This document shows positions 1 to 8,711 of a DNA stretch of 64,000 bases, in pieces. The translations under genes were made by a program, and so were the position numbers. The notes below the pieces were generated by a model that made no database searches, had not been told where the DNA came from, and worked only from the letters and a program-made list of their open reading frames with translations. This stretch comes from Terriglobia bacterium (lineage in GTDB: Bacteria > Acidobacteriota > Terriglobia > Terriglobales > Acidobacteriaceae). The stretch covers positions 177,132 to 241,131 of the forward strand of contig JAIQFD010000005.1 in the NCBI GenBank assembly GCA_020073495.1, in the 5' to 3' direction. The stretch's first letter is position 1. Each line of letters opens with the position of its first letter.

Positions 1-232
1 CGTAGGCTCCGTCGTACACGCCGCAGAACAGCCCTCGCGCCCAGTGTTGCAGCGTTCCTTTCAGGCGGTCCACCTGCACCTGGCCCTGGGTGAAGACGCG
101 GTTGGCGTCCGCATGCTGCGGGATCTGGGCGTAGAAGCGCTCCGCCATCTCCGGCAGGTACTTCTCCATGCGCGGACCGAGTTCGCGCAGCAGCTTCGCG
201 TCCTCGGCGGAGAAGCCGATGTACCGCTTCAT
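1..232 (-). CDS. Protoglobin-domain sensor protein, N-terminal part (cut by window start)
   Basis: The reverse strand encodes an open frame reading MKRYIGFSAEDAKLLRELGP and continuing through a helical segment ending near CGVYDGAY, which runs off the window edge. The YIGFS.ED..LLRELGP..EKYLPEMAERFY pattern is the start of the protoglobin fold of globin-coupled sensors, which bind heme and sense O2, CO or NO. The output domain is outside the window; in such sensors it is usually a histidine kinase, cyclase or chemoreceptor. I start it at the ATG at 232. A TTG at 253 in the same frame (adding LETFLEE) has a better-spaced GGGA and may be the true start. It is divergent from the HisKA-like gene at 323, so the two may share a control region and a pathway. 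Confidence 0.7.
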   Translation of the reverse strand, partial: MKRYIGFSAEDAKLLRELGPRMEKYLPEMAERFYAQIPQHADANRVFTQGQVQVDRLKGTLQHWARGLFCGVYDGAY

Positions 233-322
233 TTCTTCCAGAAAAGTTTCCAAGCGATTCCCAGTACGTCAGAAATGCAGGGGATGATTTACCATCAATA
301 AGTATACGAGAGACGCCCTTCT

Positions 323-685
323 GTGAGCCTGTCCGCAGAAAACGTGGTGGAAGAGTTGATCGCCGCGCTGGCCCGAGTGCGCGCCGGCGACCTCAGCGTC
401 ACCGTGTCGTTCGCCGGCGCGGACGGCGCCGTCGGCAGGCTGGGCCGCGAGTTCAACGACACGATGCGCGCCCTGCGCGAGCAGCGCGGCGCCTCCGGCA
501 CCGGCCGCGCGGTCGAGCGACTGGTGCATGACATCAAGAACCCGCTGGCCGGGATCGCCGGGGTGCTGGACATCATCGGCCGCGACCTGCCCGCGGGCAG
601 CCCCGCGCTCGAGGTCCTGCCCGACGTCCAGAACGAGATCGAAAGAATCGAGAAGCTGCTGGCGGAGTTCGCAAAAACGCAGTGA
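323..685 (+). CDS. Stand-alone histidine phosphoacceptor (HAMP/DHp-like) protein without ATPase domain
   Basis: This 120-residue cytoplasmic protein starts at GTG. Residues about 1-52 resemble a HAMP-type helical linker (AGDLSVTVSF, FNDTMRAL). Residues about 62-115 form a DHp dimerisation helix pair with a clear H box, VHDIKNPLAGI, where H69 is the predicted phosphoacceptor. The protein ends right after the second DHp helix, and no N, G1 or G2 boxes of a HATPase_c domain follow in any frame. It therefore cannot be a self-sufficient kinase. It could be a phosphotransfer protein, a substrate for a kinase acting in trans, or a phosphatase-like partner. The NtrC-type regulator begins 36 bp downstream on the same strand and is the obvious candidate partner. 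A truncated kinase remnant is the alternative, but the codon usage is intact. Confidence 0.75.
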   Translation: MSLSAENVVEELIAALARVRAGDLSVTVSFAGADGAVGRLGREFNDTMRALREQRGASGTGRAVERLVHDIKNPLAGIAGVLDIIGRDLPAGSPALEVLPDVQNEIERIEKLLAEFAKTQ

Positions 686-721
686 ATACGCGGGTGCGCT
701 ACACTAGACAATCACACATCC

Positions 722-2188
722 ATGGCTGACGAAACCATCCTGATCGTGGACGACGAGAAGCTTGTCCGCTGGTCCCTCCGCCAGAAATTCGAAGAGTGGG
801 GCTACCGGGTGCTGGAGGCGGAGAACGCCGCCACCGCGCTGAAGGCGGCGCAGGCTTCCACTCCCGACGTCATCCTGCTCGACGTCCACCTGCCGGACAT
901 GACCGGCCTGGAAGTGCTGCAGAAGCTGAAGGACTCCGGCGGAGCGCGCGCCGTGATCATGATCACCGCCGACCCGCAGCTCGACGACGTGAAGGCGGCC
1001 ATCAAGCTGGGCGCCTACGACTTCATCGGCAAGCCCATCGATTTCGACGAACTCGCCGTGACCACGCAGAACGCGCTCGAGGCCACGCGCCTGCGCGGCG
1101 AGGTGGAGAGCTTGCGCGGCGAAGTGCGCCGCCGCATCGGCTATCACGACGTGGTCGGCGTCTCGAAAAAGATGAGCGAGCTGATGAATTTCGTGCGCAA
1201 GGTCGCCGCCAGCGAGGCCTCCACCATCCTCATTCAAGGAGAGAGCGGCACGGGCAAGGACCTGATCGCCAAGGCCATCCACTACCAGTCGTCGCGGGCC
1301 GACAAGCCCTTCGTCGCCATCAACGCCTCCGCCATCCCCGAGACCCTGATGGAAGCCGAGCTTTTCGGCCACGAGCGCGGCGCATTCACCGACGCCAAAG
1401 CGATGAAGAAGGGCCTGTTCGAGGTCGCCGACAAGGGCACGCTCTTCCTCGACGAGATCGGCGAGCTATCGCCGTTCCTGCAGGCCAAGCTGCTGCGCGT
1501 GCTCGAAGACCAGGGCTTCCGGCGCGTGGGCGGAGTCAAGGACCTGCAGGCGGACGTGCGCGTCATCGCCGCCTCCAACCGCGACCTGGAGAAGGCCGTG
1601 CAGGAGGGCCACTTCCGCCAGGACCTCTATTACCGCCTGGCCATCATCTCCATCTTCATCCCGCCGCTGCGCGAACACCGTGAAGACATCGTGCCCCTGG
1701 TGGAGTTCTTCATCGAGCACTACAACCGCAAGTTCCGCAAGGCGATCCGCGGGGTGAGCGACGACACCCGCCGCCTCATGCTCAATTACGACTGGCCGGG
1801 CAACGTGCGCGAGCTGAAGAATTCCATCGAGCGCGCCATGATCCTGGAGGACGAGGCGGTGCTTCGGCCCGCCTACCTGCCCTTCGCCGTGGCCCAGCAG
1901 CACGCGCGCCTGACCGCCTTCGAGCACAGCTCGTCGCCGCAAGGCGGCTCGCCGACGCTGGCGAACGGGCGCTCGCTGCCCCGGCTTTCCATCCCCGAGG
2001 GCGGCACGTCGCTGGACGAGATCGAGCGCGCCATGGTCGAGCTGGCGCTGCAGCAGGCCAACGGCAACCAGACCCACGCCGCCAAGCTGCTCGACATCAG
2101 CCGCGACGCCCTGCGCTACAAGATGAAGAAGTACGGCTTCGTCCACGCCGAAGAAGAGGAAGAGCCCAGCGCCCAGCCGGAGAGCTAG
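722..2188 (+). CDS. Sigma-54-dependent response regulator, NtrC family
   Basis: This 488-residue protein has the classic three-part order. A receiver domain covers residues about 5-120, with acidic pocket D10/D11, phosphoacceptor D54 in ILLDVHLP, and the lysine in IGKPID. An AAA+ sigma-54 interaction domain covers about 145-375, with Walker A GESGTGKD and Walker B TLFLDEIGEL. A Fis-type helix-turn-helix lies near 435-475 (NGNQTHAAKLLDISRDALRY). The sigma-54 contact loop reads GAFTDA instead of GAFTGA, a variant that keeps the critical threonine and occurs in active family members. It should activate sigma-54 promoters when phosphorylated. Upstream lies a DHp-only protein, so its kinase is either the protoglobin sensor or another protein in trans. 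The acidic C-terminus EEEEEPSAQPES is unusual but has no evident function. Confidence 0.93.
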   Translation: MADETILIVDDEKLVRWSLRQKFEEWGYRVLEAENAATALKAAQASTPDVILLDVHLPDMTGLEVLQKLKDSGGARAVIMITADPQLDDVKAAIKLGAYDFIGKPIDFDELAVTTQNALEATRLRGEVESLRGEVRRRIGYHDVVGVSKKMSELMNFVRKVAASEASTILIQGESGTGKDLIAKAIHYQSSRADKPFVAINASAIPETLMEAELFGHERGAFTDAKAMKKGLFEVADKGTLFLDEIGELSPFLQAKLLRVLEDQGFRRVGGVKDLQADVRVIAASNRDLEKAVQEGHFRQDLYYRLAIISIFIPPLREHREDIVPLVEFFIEHYNRKFRKAIRGVSDDTRRLMLNYDWPGNVRELKNSIERAMILEDEAVLRPAYLPFAVAQQHARLTAFEHSSSPQGGSPTLANGRSLPRLSIPEGGTSLDEIERAMVELALQQANGNQTHAAKLLDISRDALRYKMKKYGFVHAEEEEEPSAQPES

Positions 2189-2257
2189 GGCGATTCACCC
2201 CAGACATCGCAGAGGAATACATGGGCCGCGCATCCGCGCGGATGATCCCGGTCGGGC

Positions 2258-2788
2258 TCAGGTCGTGCGGTGGGTTATCTCGTGCGCGGCGCGGGAGAGG
2301 GTTTCCATCTCCCCGGCCAGTCGGACGTCGAGCTCGGGCTTGAGGAAGCGCGCCACCATGGGGAAGAGAACCCGCTCCTCCTTATAGGCGTGATCGTGGA
2401 GGAGTTGCAGCAGGGTAGTCCCGAAGAAGAGGAACTTCTGCACCACCTCCGGCCGCACGTTGCCTTGCAGCATCAACTGGTAGGAATTCTGCATGCGGTT
2501 GAAGTTGGAGACGATGTCGTCGTGCTCGGTGCGCAGCACCATGAGCGGGCCCACGTCGCGAGGCAGGAATTCTTCCAGCGCGGGATAGAGGATCTCGTCC
2601 TCCTTGCGCATGTGCACCATCAGGTCTACGCGGAAGTATTCGGCGAAGCGCTCGAAGGTGCGCACACGTTCCGGGCTCCAGGTGCTATCGAGCTTGAACT
2701 GCTCCAGAAGCTCGTCGAGCTCGGCGAAGCGCGACTCCGAGTACTTGTGGTCGTCCAAAAGCTGCTGGATGGATGCGGTCTCGGTCAT
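2258..2788 (-). CDS. Hemerythrin HHE cation-binding domain protein
   Basis: This 176-residue all-helical protein carries the hemerythrin-like di-iron ligand pattern: H14 in DDH, H59 and E63 in VHMRKEDE, H89 in RTEHDD, and H131/H133 with E137 in HDHAYKEER. Proteins of this type bind O2 or NO, or take part in iron-sulfur repair (Ric/YtfE-like). No signal peptide is visible, so it is probably cytoplasmic. It is the last gene of a reverse operon and starts 3 bp after the stop of the TPR gene, whose own start overlaps the end of hemA. The link with heme precursor synthesis suggests iron or oxygen handling. The exact ligand (O2, NO or peroxide) cannot be read from the sequence. Confidence 0.88.
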   Translation of the reverse strand: MTETASIQQLLDDHKYSESRFAELDELLEQFKLDSTWSPERVRTFERFAEYFRVDLMVHMRKEDEILYPALEEFLPRDVGPLMVLRTEHDDIVSNFNRMQNSYQLMLQGNVRPEVVQKFLFFGTTLLQLLHDHAYKEERVLFPMVARFLKPELDVRLAGEMETLSRAAHEITHRTT

Positions 2789-2791
2789 AGG

Positions 2792-3415
2792 TCAGCCCTT
2801 CGACTTTGCTTTCTCCATCATCTCGAGCACCTTCTGCTTTTCCGGATAATTCGGATTGGTCTCGAGCAGGCGTTGCCAGACGGCGATGGCGCCCCGGGGG
2901 TCGTTCAGCCCCTGCAGCTTCACCACGCCCATGTTGAAGAGCGTTTGCGCGTGTTTAGGATCGACCTTCAGCCCCTTCTCGAATTCCGCGATGGCCTGGG
3001 CGGACGAGCCGGAATAAAACATCGCCGTACCCATGTCGGTGCGGACGTTCACGTCGTTGGGCTTCAGCGCCAGGGCTTTCTGGTAGTACTTGATCGCCTC
3101 GGGATAGAACTGGTGGTCGTAGTAGGCGTTGCCGATCTCGACCAGGGGCTTGGGGTCGCTGGGATTGGCCTTGGCGGCGTCGAGCAGCGGCTGCACCATC
3201 AGGTTGAGCTGGTCGGGCGACTGGAGCGAAGGTACGGCCGCCGGCGCCGCGGCAGCCGACGTTTGAGCCGGAGCGGCCGTCGCCGTCGAGGGCGAGGACG
3301 AACCGTGGAAGAGGTATCCGGCGACCAGCCCGCAGAATAACGTGACCATGGCCAGCAGATAAGCCTCGCGGCTGGTCCAGGTCTTGTTGCTGGCCTCGTT
3401 GTAGTTGTTACGCAT
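2792..3415 (-). CDS. Membrane-anchored TPR-repeat protein
   Basis: This 207-residue protein has a single N-terminal transmembrane segment (about residues 20-36, AYLLAMVTLFCGLVAGYLF). An Ala/Pro/Thr/Ser-rich linker to about residue 65 follows, then three to four TPR units to the end (PLVEIGNAYYDHQFYPEAIKYY, VRTDMGTAMFYSGSSAQAI, TLFNMGVVKLQGLNDPRGAI). The layout fits a scaffold with the TPR part outside the cytoplasm. The start overlaps the last eight bases of hemA (ATGCGTAA), indicating translational coupling, and the stop is 3 bp before the hemerythrin gene. The protein resembles the TPR part of cytochrome-c-biogenesis CcmI/NrfG-type proteins, which would suit a neighbour of hemA. That similarity is generic, so the partner is unknown. 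Confidence 0.85.
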   Translation of the reverse strand: MRNNYNEASNKTWTSREAYLLAMVTLFCGLVAGYLFHGSSSPSTATAAPAQTSAAAAPAAVPSLQSPDQLNLMVQPLLDAAKANPSDPKPLVEIGNAYYDHQFYPEAIKYYQKALALKPNDVNVRTDMGTAMFYSGSSAQAIAEFEKGLKVDPKHAQTLFNMGVVKLQGLNDPRGAIAVWQRLLETNPNYPEKQKVLEMMEKAKSKG

Positions 3416-4718
3416 TCCCCACTCCTTTAACGACGGGCGCCCTCGAGGCCGCTGCTTCCAGCTGGAAGAGTTTCTGCACCATCCCCGCGAGTTCCTGTTG
3501 GTCGCTGTTCTCCGGGCTCTGCTTCATTTCGCGGGCCAGCGATGCGGCGATCCGCTGCACCACGCGGGAGATCACCGTCTCGAAGGCCTGCCGCTGGGTG
3601 GGTGGCAGCGGTCCGGCTTCGCGCGCGTAGCGTTCCACTTCCTGGCGTCCGATCTCGTCCAGGCGCTGGTGCAGGGCGACGATGGCCGGCGCCACGCGCT
3701 CCATCGCCAGACGCCGGCTGAAATGCTGCGCCTCCTCGGCCACCAGGCGCTCGGCCTCGGCGGCCACGCCGCGGCGCTCGCCCATGTTACGCGCTACCAC
3801 CTGCTCCAGGTCGTCCAAATCGTAAAGGAAAGCGCCGCGCACCTCGCGCACCGCGGGTTCGATGTTCCGGGGCACGGCAATGTCGATGAAAAACACCGGA
3901 CGGCCGCCGCGCCGCTCGCACAGCCGCTCCACTTCGTCACGGGTCAGGATGACGTGCGGGCACCCGGTCGTGGTGATCACGATGTCGGCGTCCTCCAGGT
4001 GTTTCCAGCGCTCCTCGAAGCGGACCGCTTCGCCGCCCAGGGTGTTCGCCAGCTCGGCGGCGTGTTCGTAGGTGCGGTTGGCCACCAGCACCGTGCGGGC
4101 GCCGTTTTTCAGCAGGCAGCGCGCCGAGAGTTCGCTCATCTTGCCTGCGCCCAGGATCATGACCTTGCGCCCCTCGACCGAGCCCAGGATCTCTTTCGCC
4201 AGTTCCACGGCGGCGCAGGGCACGGACGCCGCTGCCGCTCCGATCTTCGTTTCGCTCCGCACCCGCTCCGACACCGCGAGCGCTCTCTCCACGATCTGGT
4301 CGAGGAAACGCCCGGACGTGCCCGCTTCCTGCGCTTTGGCCCAGGCCGACTTCATCTGGCTCACCACCTGCGATTCGCCCACCACCATCGAGTCCAGGCC
4401 GGAGACCGCGCGAAACATGTGCAGCAGAGCGTCGTCGCCCAGCAGGCGGTAGAAGTGTTCCCACTCGGAGAGCTTCATGCCGAACTCGCGGTTCAGATAG
4501 CCGAGCAGCGAGTTGGCGGCGGTCGAGAAATCGCTGGCCCACACGATGTACTCCGTGCGGTTGCAGGTGACCAGGATCACGACCTCTTCGATGCCATCCA
4601 GTTGCCGCAATTGGTGCAGGGCCTGGTACCAGCGGGATTCACCGACCCAGAAGCGCTCGCGCACGTCCACCGAGGCCGTGCGAAAGTTGAGCCCGATCAC
4701 CACCAGATTCGCTTCCAC
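3408..4718 (-). CDS. hemA: Glutamyl-tRNA reductase
   Basis: HemA reduces glutamyl-tRNA(Glu) to glutamate-1-semialdehyde with NADPH, the first committed step of C5-pathway tetrapyrrole (heme, corrinoid) synthesis in the cytoplasm. The 436-residue length is typical. The N-terminal catalytic domain holds the invariant nucleophile C52 in LVTCNRTEYIVW. The Rossmann NADPH domain shows MILGAGKMSELSARCLL and TTTGCPH near the middle (about 180-260). The C-terminal helical dimerisation domain follows. The start is a GTG at 4718 preceded by GAGGGA. It heads an operon with an overlapping TPR gene and a hemerythrin gene. No hemB, hemC or hemL is present in the window. Confidence 0.97.
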   Translation of the reverse strand: MEANLVVIGLNFRTASVDVRERFWVGESRWYQALHQLRQLDGIEEVVILVTCNRTEYIVWASDFSTAANSLLGYLNREFGMKLSEWEHFYRLLGDDALLHMFRAVSGLDSMVVGESQVVSQMKSAWAKAQEAGTSGRFLDQIVERALAVSERVRSETKIGAAAASVPCAAVELAKEILGSVEGRKVMILGAGKMSELSARCLLKNGARTVLVANRTYEHAAELANTLGGEAVRFEERWKHLEDADIVITTTGCPHVILTRDEVERLCERRGGRPVFFIDIAVPRNIEPAVREVRGAFLYDLDDLEQVVARNMGERRGVAAEAERLVAEEAQHFSRRLAMERVAPAIVALHQRLDEIGRQEVERYAREAGPLPPTQRQAFETVISRVVQRIAASLAREMKQSPENSDQQELAGMVQKLFQLEAAASRAPVVKGVGNA

Positions 4719-5145
4719 AGGTCCCTCGGCAAATACTCCGACAACCTACTAAAGGCATCCCGGATGCCAAACCGGGAGCCATTTCAAGAGTGGGGCAGAT
4801 ACATCTAAATCATTTAGAGTCAATGAATTAGGATACACTGCCCGAACGAGTGTTCGGTGCGGGAAGTCGCGATGTGGGAATTCCCCCCTGCTGGAGTGCC
4901 TTTTCCCGCCCCGCCTCAGGCCCGACCGAAGCCTTTCGCACGTCTTCCGTACTGGCAGATCGGTCCGCTTTCGGGCGTCGTTTCAACTGCTTACGAATCA
5001 GGCTGGGTGCACTTGGGTTCAGTAGGAGGCAGGGCTCGGGAGTGATTGCTGGTGAGAAGAGGATTTATCAGCAGTTAGCCTCGGCCTATGTGTCCTTTCG
5101 GTACATTGACGTAACGTCCGCCAGGCAGGTAGCATCTCAGAATCC
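4719..5145. other. Intergenic region between divergent hemA and the small His/Cys gene
   Basis: No convincing coding frame is present: the open frames here lack family features and ribosome-binding sites. The stretch must hold the hemA promoter (left-going) and the promoter for the gene at 5146. An AT-rich patch at 4807-4838 is the most promoter-like part, but I cannot assign -35 and -10 boxes with confidence. Confidence 0.5.
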
Positions 5146-5445
5146 ATGCGGGGGCACGGATATCCACGCGGCGAAGTGTTCAAGGCAGCGGTGGTGGTAT
5201 GCGCTGTCCTTGTTGGACTTGCTCTTTCGGTCCAGGTCGCCCACTTCCACCCGGACGGGAACTCCGGTAACGAGAAGCACTGCTCCATCTGTTCCGGCGC
5301 GCACATTGCGCTACCAGTCGCACAAGCACACCTGACCGCATATCAGGCGGCGACTGCCGCTGAGAGTACTGCCCACGGGATTCCCGCTCCTGTCCGTCAT
5401 TTGCCTTTCAGCCTGTCCAATCGCCCCCCTCCGCTCCTCTCCTAG
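5146..5445 (+). CDS. Small secreted or membrane His/Cys protein ending in NRPPP
   Basis: This 99-residue ORF has a hydrophobic N-terminal segment (FKAAVVVCAVLVGLALSVQVA, residues 12-32). A His/Cys cluster follows, with HFHPDG and KHCSICSGAH, and the C-terminus reads SLSNRPPPLLS. The cluster could bind metal. It ends 61 bp before the Oar-like outer-membrane gene and is probably co-transcribed with it. A second protein of the same build (hydrophobic N-terminus, His cluster, NRPPP near the end) sits before the RND pump at 41 kb. Small proteins of this type (DUF2946-like) commonly precede metal transporters. I do not recognise a precise family and assign no function. Confidence 0.65.
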   Translation: MRGHGYPRGEVFKAAVVVCAVLVGLALSVQVAHFHPDGNSGNEKHCSICSGAHIALPVAQAHLTAYQAATAAESTAHGIPAPVRHLPFSLSNRPPPLLS

Positions 5446-5506
5446 CGCGCTTCGAACACTGTTCGCATTTTAACGTGCTGCCACCACTTCCAGTGGGGAG
5501 GAGTCC

Positions 5507-8182
5507 ATGCGTATTTCATTGCAGTCGTTCATTCTGCTGCTGTTCTTGAGCCCGCTCGCGCTGCTGTCAGCCGGCTGGGCACAGTCATCCAACTCCGGGA
5601 CCATCACAGGCGTAGTGAAGGACCCGACCGGAGCGGTGATTCCCGGCGCCAAGGTTGAGATTTCCTATCCAGTGAGCGGCTTCCACCGCGAGACGACCAC
5701 GGGATCGTTAGGCGAATTCCGGTTCGCCAACATTCCCTTCAATCCGTATCACCTGGTAGTGACGGCGTCCGGCTTCAACGCGTACACGCAGGATGTGGAT
5801 GTGCGGTCGCCGGTGCCGATCTCGGTACCCATCAGCCTCAACGTCGGTGCGGCAAGCACCAGCATCACGGTGGAGGCGACGGGCGCCGACCTGATTGAAG
5901 TCGATCCCAACTTCCATACCGACGTCGATCGCCGTCTGTTCGATAAGCTGCCGCTGGAGAGCCAGTCGTCGTCGGTCAGCTCGCTTGTGACCCTAGCTAC
6001 CCCTGGCGTGGTGGCGGATTCAAACGGGTTATTCCACGGGATGGGCGACCACGCCGAGAATTCGTTCTCGGTGGACGGCCAACCGATCAGCGACCAACAG
6101 AGCAAAGTCTTCTCGAACCAGATCCCGGCTGATTCCATCCAGTCGCTGGAAGTGATCTCTGGAGCCCCACCGGCGGAATACGGGGATAAAACCAGCCTGG
6201 TGATCAAAGTGACCACACGGTCGGGCCTCAACCAAAACAAACCGACCGGCAGCGTGACGGCGTCGTACGGTTCCTTCGGCAGCGCAAGTGGAGGGTTCGA
6301 CCTGGCTTATGGGAGCCAGAATTGGGGCAACTTCGTCTCCCTGAATGGGCTCAACACCGGACGTTTCCTCGACCCGCCTGAGTTCCAAGTGAACCATGAC
6401 AAGGGCAACCAGCAGAACGTCTTCGACCGCGTGGATTTTCAAGCGAACGAGAAAGATTCGTTCCACGCGAATCTTAGTTACAGCCGGTCATGGTTCCAAA
6501 CACCGAACTCTTTCGACTCTGCGGCCACCAGTCAAGACCAGCGCACGCAGATCCAGAGCTACAACATCGCCCCGAATTGGACGCACCTCTTCAGTCCAAC
6601 CACGCTTCTGACCGTTACCACGTTCGTCCGGCACGACGGTTTCAATTACCACCCCAGCCACCATCCCCTGGCCGATCTGACCGAAACCGCCTCCCAGCGC
6701 CGGACGCTCACCAACACGGGCATCCGAACCGACCTTTCCTACGTGAAGGGCATTCACAACGTGAAGGCCGGCATCACCTTCCAGCACACGCTGCTGAATG
6801 AGAGCTTCAGCATTGGACTGACGGACCCTGGGGTGAACTCGCCGTGCCTCACCCAGAATGTGGCCGGTGACTTCGTGGGCGTGCCGGACCCGACCCTCCT
6901 CGATCCCTCGCAGTGCGCGGGCGCCGGATTTCAACAGAACATCGCGGCCAATCCCAATGCCGTTTCGCCTTTCGTGCCGTCGCTTGGCTGTTTCGACCTC
7001 ACCAGGCCAATCCCATCGGTGATTGACGGTTGCGTCCTGGCCCAGAGCACATTGTTCGGCTTCAACGGCCACGCCGATATCCGAGAGCTGGCGCTGTATG
7101 TTCAAGACACGATCTCGAAAGGGAACTGGTCGTTCAACCTGGGGATTCGCGGCGACATCTATCGCGGTCTGGCTCGGGATGCGCAGCCGGAGCCCCGCCT
7201 GGGTGTTGCGTATAACATCAAGCGGACCAATACGGTCCTCCGCGCTTCGTACGCACGGATCATGGAAACGCCCTTCAACGAGAATCTGATCCTCGCCAGC
7301 ACCAACAATCCAGTGACCGACGCGCTGTTTGGGGCGGGCACCGGTGTACCCGTCCGTTCGGGACAACGCAATGAGTTCCATGCCGGTTTTCAGCAGGCTT
7401 TCGGGAAATTTCTGGTGGTCGATGCCGATTATCTATGGAAGTACACGCACAACGCTTACGACTTCAGCGACTTCCTGAACACGCCCATCTTCTTCCCCAT
7501 CGCCTGGCGCAATTCAAAGATCGATGGTCCATCCGTTCGCGTGAGCCTGCCGAATTTCCATGGCTTGACCGCTTTCGTGGTTATGGGGCATGTGAATGCG
7601 CGCTTCTTCGGGCCGCAGGTGGGAGGTCTGGGCACAGATCTGGGTGCTGCCGGCGCGCCGTTCCGCATCGATCACGACCAGAAATTCCAGCAAACGACCC
7701 ACGTCCATTACCAACCCTGGAAACGCGGTCCCTGGTTTGCTTTTAATTGGAGATACGATAGTGGCCTGGTTGCCGGCGCGGTGCCCTTCGCGGTGGACAA
7801 CGTCACTCCCGTGGACCTGACCGTGCTCACCGCCGATCAGCAGATACAGGCAGGCCTGTTCTGCGGGAACGTCTTTCCCACCTTGGTGGTCCCACTGACC
7901 ACCTGCGCGCCTGCGCAGTATGGTTCAACGCGCATCCAGATACCTGCACCCGGTACTGAGAACGACGACAGCAATCCGCCGCGAATCGCTCCACGTCACC
8001 TCTTCGACGTCAGCATCGGCGACGACGACCTGTTCCACGGCGAGCGATACAAGTGGAGCCTACGCTTTACCGTCATTAACCTGACTAACAAGCTGGCCCT
8101 CTACAACTTTCTTTCCACTTTCAGCGGAACCCATTTCGTGACGCCGCGCTCAGAAACGGTGGAGCTCGGCTTTCATTTCTAG
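5507..8182 (+). CDS. TonB-dependent receptor-like outer-membrane protein with carboxypeptidase regulatory-like domain (Oar type)
   Basis: This 891-residue protein has a signal peptide (residues 1-25, ending AGWAQ). A carboxypeptidase-regulatory-like beta-sandwich covers about 28-115 (SGTITGVVKDPTGAVIPGAKVEI). A plug-like domain at about 125-235 (FSVDGQPIS, SLEVISGAPPAEYGDKTSLVI) precedes a large beta-barrel ending in the aromatic residue F (VELGFHF), as expected for BamA-dependent insertion. This architecture is the Oar/TonB-receptor group expanded in Acidobacteriota. The substrate is unknown; such proteins are often assumed to import oligosaccharides or chelates. It is shorter than the two relatives at 26 and 54 kb. 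The start has a GGAGGAG site 3 bp upstream. It probably forms a transcription unit with the small His/Cys gene before it. Confidence 0.9.
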   Translation: MRISLQSFILLLFLSPLALLSAGWAQSSNSGTITGVVKDPTGAVIPGAKVEISYPVSGFHRETTTGSLGEFRFANIPFNPYHLVVTASGFNAYTQDVDVRSPVPISVPISLNVGAASTSITVEATGADLIEVDPNFHTDVDRRLFDKLPLESQSSSVSSLVTLATPGVVADSNGLFHGMGDHAENSFSVDGQPISDQQSKVFSNQIPADSIQSLEVISGAPPAEYGDKTSLVIKVTTRSGLNQNKPTGSVTASYGSFGSASGGFDLAYGSQNWGNFVSLNGLNTGRFLDPPEFQVNHDKGNQQNVFDRVDFQANEKDSFHANLSYSRSWFQTPNSFDSAATSQDQRTQIQSYNIAPNWTHLFSPTTLLTVTTFVRHDGFNYHPSHHPLADLTETASQRRTLTNTGIRTDLSYVKGIHNVKAGITFQHTLLNESFSIGLTDPGVNSPCLTQNVAGDFVGVPDPTLLDPSQCAGAGFQQNIAANPNAVSPFVPSLGCFDLTRPIPSVIDGCVLAQSTLFGFNGHADIRELALYVQDTISKGNWSFNLGIRGDIYRGLARDAQPEPRLGVAYNIKRTNTVLRASYARIMETPFNENLILASTNNPVTDALFGAGTGVPVRSGQRNEFHAGFQQAFGKFLVVDADYLWKYTHNAYDFSDFLNTPIFFPIAWRNSKIDGPSVRVSLPNFHGLTAFVVMGHVNARFFGPQVGGLGTDLGAAGAPFRIDHDQKFQQTTHVHYQPWKRGPWFAFNWRYDSGLVAGAVPFAVDNVTPVDLTVLTADQQIQAGLFCGNVFPTLVVPLTTCAPAQYGSTRIQIPAPGTENDDSNPPRIAPRHLFDVSIGDDDLFHGERYKWSLRFTVINLTNKLALYNFLSTFSGTHFVTPRSETVELGFHF

Positions 8183-8711
8183 GATGATTGTCCAGGCGTC
8201 AGTTTGCTTGAAAGGAACCCAAGTGTTTGGCTAACTGTTGATAATAGACCTTCTCACCAGTTGACCTGCCCGGATCGATGCTACCGGACGCACCTTGCGT
8301 CAGTCGGGGTTCTGTTTCTCCTCCGGCATTCAGAAGCGGTTCACCTTCGCCGACACCCGGAAGGAGTGTCCGTCACGCTCCAGAAAAAGTGTGCGCACGT
8401 CTCCCGGTTTGCCGTGCAGAGCGTTGATGACCTCGCCGTGGAGGCCCCCAGCCTCTCAGATCATGCCGAGACGAGCCGATGCTGGAATCACCGTGGAAGC
8501 CCCCGCCTTAAGCCCCCGCCTTTAGGCGGGGGGTTCAAAGTTCGCTTCTAAGAAGATCCGGCTTTAGCCGCGGTGGCTTCGTTTTCTCTGCGCCGCAAAC
8601 ATCCGCGTTTCCCCGCGGCAAATGAACTTTTTCTGCGCGCTTTGCGGTGAGAGCTCAACCAAACGCGGCCGTGGCCGGCCGCGTTCGGTGGGTATGAAGT
8701 ATCTATGAGAC
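8183..8711. other. Non-coding stretch with GC-rich hairpins
   Basis: No gene is supported. The frames here have poor codon usage and no recognisable protein. At 8513-8532 an 8-bp perfect stem CCCCCGCC/GGCGGGGG with a TTTA loop is preceded by a second copy of the left arm at 8501 (CCCCGCCTTA). This doubled arm looks like a repeat-type palindrome or a transcription barrier between the convergent Oar-like and Crp/Fnr genes. No T-tract follows on either strand. Confidence 0.5.

Noticed and set aside
4555..4585. GTGAC-N4-ATCAC match resembling the Crp-type palindrome
   Set aside because: It lies inside the hemA coding sequence and is imperfect, so it is probably a chance match.
8204..8551. Possible small gene after the first Oar-like protein
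   Set aside because: No ribosome site, poor codon use, and the 3' half runs through hairpin repeats.
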